Positions 5,028 to 6,669 of a stretch of 6,669 bases of DNA are shown here, piece after piece (the stretch's first letter is position 1; every line of letters begins with the position of its first letter). The translations under genes were made by a program, and so were the position numbers. The stretch comes from Actinomycetes bacterium. GTDB taxonomy: Bacteria; Actinomycetota; Acidimicrobiia; Acidimicrobiales; RAAP-2. Below the pieces are notes generated by a model. That model was not told the DNA's origin. It did no database searches and saw only the letters and a list, made by a program, of their open reading frames with translations. The stretch spans positions 1 to 6,669 of the forward strand of contig JAJYWG010000080.1 in assembly GCA_021791615.1 (NCBI GenBank), in the 5' to 3' direction.

Positions 5028-5636
5028 GTGCCTGGCGATAGTCCAGTCGTGACGCTCTCCGATGGCCTGGTCGCCTTGCGGCCTTGGTCGAGAGACGACG
5101 CCAGGTTCATGGCGGAAGCAAGTGCCGATCCAGCGATCCGACGCTACAACGGCAGCCACGATCGGCTCGGACGCCCGGCTCCGCCGCTATCGACCACGGA
5201 CGCTGAGGCCGTCATCGACCAATTCGCGATGAACTGGCGTGCGTTTGCTGCGACTGGAGCACCTTCTGGAGTCGCGTTCGCGATCATAGACGAGAGGTCT
5301 GGCGAACTGGTCGGCTGCTGCGGGGTGGACGACTGGACCGAAGAGGACGTAGCGCAGTTCGGCTACTGGATCACACCGAGTGCCAGAGGACGCGGCTATG
5401 CGACTCGAGCGGCGATCCTGCTCACTCGCTGGCTGTTTCAGCTGGGGGCGGCTCGCGTCTTCTTGACGGTCGTCGCCGGAAACAAGGAGTCGGTCGCAGT
5501 TGCCCGCCGATCAGGGTTTGTGTACGAGGGAACGATGCGGGCTCACGGCGTTTGGCAGGGCGAGCGCTGTGACGTGATGTTGTTCGCTGCGCTACCCCTC
5601 GAGTGGGCAATGCAGCCTCTGGATGAAAGGACGTGA
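5028..5636 (+). CDS. GNAT-family N-acetyltransferase (RimJ/RimL-like), 202 aa
   Basis: The first usable start is GTG at 5028; GTG at 5049 (MTLSDGLVALRPW) is an alternative that fits the usual family N-terminus, and neither has a strong Shine-Dalgarno site. The protein shows the Acetyltransf_3 pattern: LSDGLVALRPWSRDDARFM (residues 10-28), the strand GVAFAIIDERSGELVGCCGV (81-100), the acetyl-CoA pyrophosphate-binding loop SARGRGYATRA (118-128), and the C-terminal NKESVAVARRSGFVYEGTMR (152-171), followed by the closing strand CDVMLFAALPLEW. Such enzymes transfer acetyl from acetyl-CoA to protein N-termini or small amines, and substrates vary too widely to predict. It starts 102 bp after the HTH gene on the same strand. 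Length and motifs are complete. It may be expressed with the VOC gene downstream. Confidence 0.93.
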   Translation: MPGDSPVVTLSDGLVALRPWSRDDARFMAEASADPAIRRYNGSHDRLGRPAPPLSTTDAEAVIDQFAMNWRAFAATGAPSGVAFAIIDERSGELVGCCGVDDWTEEDVAQFGYWITPSARGRGYATRAAILLTRWLFQLGAARVFLTVVAGNKESVAVARRSGFVYEGTMRAHGVWQGERCDVMLFAALPLEWAMQPLDERT

Positions 5637-5751
5637 AGCGCAACAGGGTGTCGCACTCCCGGTAGGAGCGGCGATTGCGTGCATGCCGGCCCTCGCCGTC
5701 TGGGGCGCTGTGGCAATCACCGAGGCTTGTCAACAGAGGAGAGCGAGAGTC

Positions 5752-6165
5752 ATGAAGATGGAGTTCCTCGCGACCGTGGCGATGATCGCGCCCGATCCAG
5801 CCAGTAGTCGCGAGCTGTACGTAGAGACCCTCGGCCTTCCGCTGCGAGGCGAGGACGACGGCTATCACCACAGCGAGGAGATCGCCGGCTGCAAGTCGTT
5901 TGGGATATGGCCGCTCACCCAAGCCGCCAAGGCGTGCTTTGGAACGGCTCAGTGGCCTGCAGAGCGGGCCGTTCCCCAGGTCAGCATCGAGTTCGACGTC
6001 GCGGACGCAGCTTCGGTCGCCCCGGCGGCAGAAGAGCTTGAACAGGCCGGCTATGAGTTGCTGCACGGACCTCGGGTCGAACCGTGGGGTCAGACGGTCG
6101 CCAGGCTTCAGTCACCCGAGGGCGCGATAGTTGGGATCTCGTTCGCTCCCGTGCTCCACGACTGA
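5752..6165 (+). CDS. VOC-superfamily (glyoxalase-like) protein, 137 aa
   Basis: ATG at 5752 has GAGGAG ten bases upstream (5736-5741). The frame is open back to an ATG at 5623 inside the end of the GNAT gene, but that start lacks a binding site and would add a 43-residue extension with no family match. The protein reads FLATVAMIAPDPASSRELYVETLGLPLRGED (residues 5-35), KSFGIWPLTQAAKACFG (48-64), VSIEFDVADAASVAPAAEELEQAGYELLHGPR (77-108) and WGQTVARLQSPEGAIVGISFAP (112-133), the paired beta-alpha-beta-beta-beta modules of a single VOC domain. It is not closely similar to the other VOC protein in this window. Family members bind metals or drugs, or catalyse isomerisation, dioxygenation or thiol transfer; no substrate can be assigned. 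It converges on mazF copy 2, 113 bp away. Confidence 0.9.
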   Translation: MKMEFLATVAMIAPDPASSRELYVETLGLPLRGEDDGYHHSEEIAGCKSFGIWPLTQAAKACFGTAQWPAERAVPQVSIEFDVADAASVAPAAEELEQAGYELLHGPRVEPWGQTVARLQSPEGAIVGISFAPVLHD

Positions 6166-6168
6166 ACC

Positions 6169-6186
6169 GCTGCGGAGATCGGCAGC
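6169..6186 (+). terminator. Weak stem-loop after the VOC gene
   Basis: GCTGC (6169-6173) and GCAGC (6182-6186) form a 5-bp stem with an 8-nt loop starting 4 bp after the stop codon. There is no T-run, so termination is only suggested by position. Confidence 0.25.
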
Positions 6187-6205
6187 ACCCCATACTGCAG
6201 GTTCC

Positions 6206-6223
6206 CGCCGACCCGGCGATCAG
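6206..6223 (+). repeat. 18-bp direct repeat (copy 2)
   Basis: This is identical to 4248-4265, 1958 bp upstream. Here it overlaps the outer end of the 59-bp element behind mazF copy 2. In the left mazEF copy only the inner 11 bases are kept (1794-1804), where the flank changes to the VOC gene leader. Confidence 0.7.
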
Positions 6224-6271
6224 GGCGCCCTGTCGCTCCAGTGGCGAGTGCGTTATTGGGCTACTTCAAAG
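6213..6271 (-). repeat. 59-bp conserved non-coding element 3' of mazF (copy 2)
   Basis: This is identical to 1794-1852, including the CAGGGCGCCCTG palindrome (6221-6232). Here it lies between two convergent genes, which fits a terminator role. The spacer to the mazF stop (6272-6278) differs from copy 1 at most positions. Confidence 0.8.
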
Positions 6272-6278
6272 GGTAGGT

Positions 6279-6611
6279 TCAAGCGCCCGACGCGATGCCG
6301 AGGAAGACGACAACGGCGCGGTTCAGTCGGACGATGTCGGCGTCGGACAGCTCGCCGACGCGGTCACCAAGTCGTGAACGGCGGACGGTCGTGATCTTGT
6401 CGACCATGAGCCGGCACACCTGACTCAGCCCGTTCTCGGGCCCCGGCTCGATCTCCACTCGAAAGAGCGGCGCCTCGGTGGGGTCGGTCGTGAACGGGCA
6501 CACCGTCACAGAGTCGGTGTCGAACCGATCGTCTTGGAGGATGACCGCTGGCCTTGGCTTGCCGGCGTAATCACTGCCGCCGGCAAGCGTCCAGATCTCG
6601 CCCCGCCTCAC
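6279..6611 (-). CDS. mazF: MazF-family toxin (endoribonuclease), copy 2
   Basis: The product is 110 aa and all signatures described for copy 1 are intact (RRGEIW, RPAVILQ, CPFTTDP, MVDKITTVRRSRLGDRVG). It differs from copy 1 only at residue 65 (Val for Ala) and residue 110 (Ala for Gly); the other 7 of 9 nucleotide differences are synonymous, which suggests both copies have been kept functional. The GTG start (6609-6611) again overlaps the mazE TGA in GTGA. It runs convergent to the VOC gene. With nearly identical antitoxin ends, cross-neutralisation between the two modules is likely. Confidence 0.95.
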   Translation of the reverse strand: MRRGEIWTLAGGSDYAGKPRPAVILQDDRFDTDSVTVCPFTTDPTEAPLFRVEIEPGPENGLSQVCRLMVDKITTVRRSRLGDRVGELSDADIVRLNRAVVVFLGIASGA

Positions 6612-6669
6612 TCCTCGGGCCAGACCGCCACCGAGTCAACGAAGGCCTGGTCGTCGGCGCTGTGCTCAC
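6608..6669 (-). CDS. mazE: MazE-family antitoxin, C-terminal part (cut by window end)
   Basis: Nineteen codons plus the stop are visible, ending SADDQAFVDSVAVWPEE, and all 62 bases are identical to 2189-2250 of mazE copy 1. The start, promoter and operator lie beyond the window, so whether the palindromic operator is also duplicated is unknown. Confidence 0.9.
   Translation of the reverse strand, partial: EHSADDQAFVDSVAVWPEE

Larger units (their letters stand above)
6213..6669. repeat. Long direct repeat, right copy (continues beyond the window)
   Basis: This is the second copy of 1794-2250, still matching perfectly at the last base of the window, so the right boundary is not seen. The left boundary is sharp: upstream of 6213 the sequence is unrelated to that upstream of 1794. 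Confidence 0.95.

Noticed and set aside
5623..5751. 43-residue hydrophobic N-terminal extension of the second VOC protein
   Set aside because: The upstream ATG lacks a ribosome binding site, while GAGGAG precedes the ATG at 5752, where the VOC fold begins.
1794..6271. Integron cassette array with attC sites
   Set aside because: The small mixed modules and a 59-bp element behind mazF fit the idea, but a by-eye scan of every GTT and AAC found no GTTRRRY and only one RYYYAAC (GCTCAAC at 1858-1864), which is not kept in the second copy. No intI is in the window.
1..6669. CRISPR array, tRNA, rRNA, or insertion sequence
   Set aside because: No regularly spaced repeats, no cloverleaf or rRNA-like stretch, and no transposase-like protein or terminal inverted repeats were seen on either strand.

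Overview
The window is GC-rich (about two thirds GC by eye), uses GTG starts freely, and carries a SigE-type ECF sigma factor paired with a single-span membrane protein, a DUF3018-type MazE and long spurious antisense reading frames. Together these suggest an actinobacterium (Actinomycetota). No rRNA or other taxonomic marker is present, so this is inference from gene types and composition.

Layout, left to right. Positions 1-81 (+) are the last 26 codons of a MazF/PemK-like toxin, with a perfect 8-bp stem-loop across its stop codon. Positions 221-1126 (+) encode an unrecognised 301-aa protein; its amber stop is followed by 41 more codons that look coding, so the 3' end may be recently broken. 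Positions 1361-1753 (-) encode a PhnB-like VOC protein. Positions 1860-2404 (-) are a complete mazEF module with a perfect palindrome over its promoter. Positions 2580-4054 (-) are a sigma factor and a membrane protein, overlapping by 4 nt. Positions 4066-4412 hold no gene, only two hairpins and a short repeat. Positions 4426-4925 (+) are a small BrnT-like toxin candidate followed by an HTH antitoxin candidate, apparently leaderless and preceded by a palindromic operator. Positions 5028-5636 (+) encode a GNAT acetyltransferase and 5752-6165 (+) a second VOC protein. Positions 6279-6669 (-) are a second, nearly identical mazEF module, cut by the window end.

The main structural feature is a direct repeat: 1794-2250 matches 6213-6669 at a constant offset of 4419. 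Each copy holds mazF, the 3' end of mazE and a 59-bp non-coding element downstream of mazF. The 59-bp parts are identical, the mazF genes differ at 9 of 333 positions (7 synonymous), and the roughly 12 bp between stop codon and element is scrambled. The outer end of the element recurs as an 18-bp word at 4248-4265, next to the third toxin-antitoxin pair.

The region reads as an accessory, toxin-antitoxin-rich mosaic of one- and two-gene modules (four TA modules, whole or partial, in 6.7 kb) around one sigma/anti-sigma-like pair. I see no transposase, integrase, CRISPR, tRNA or rRNA. The repeats could mark module boundaries or simply be the inherited 3' end of a duplicated mazEF cassette.
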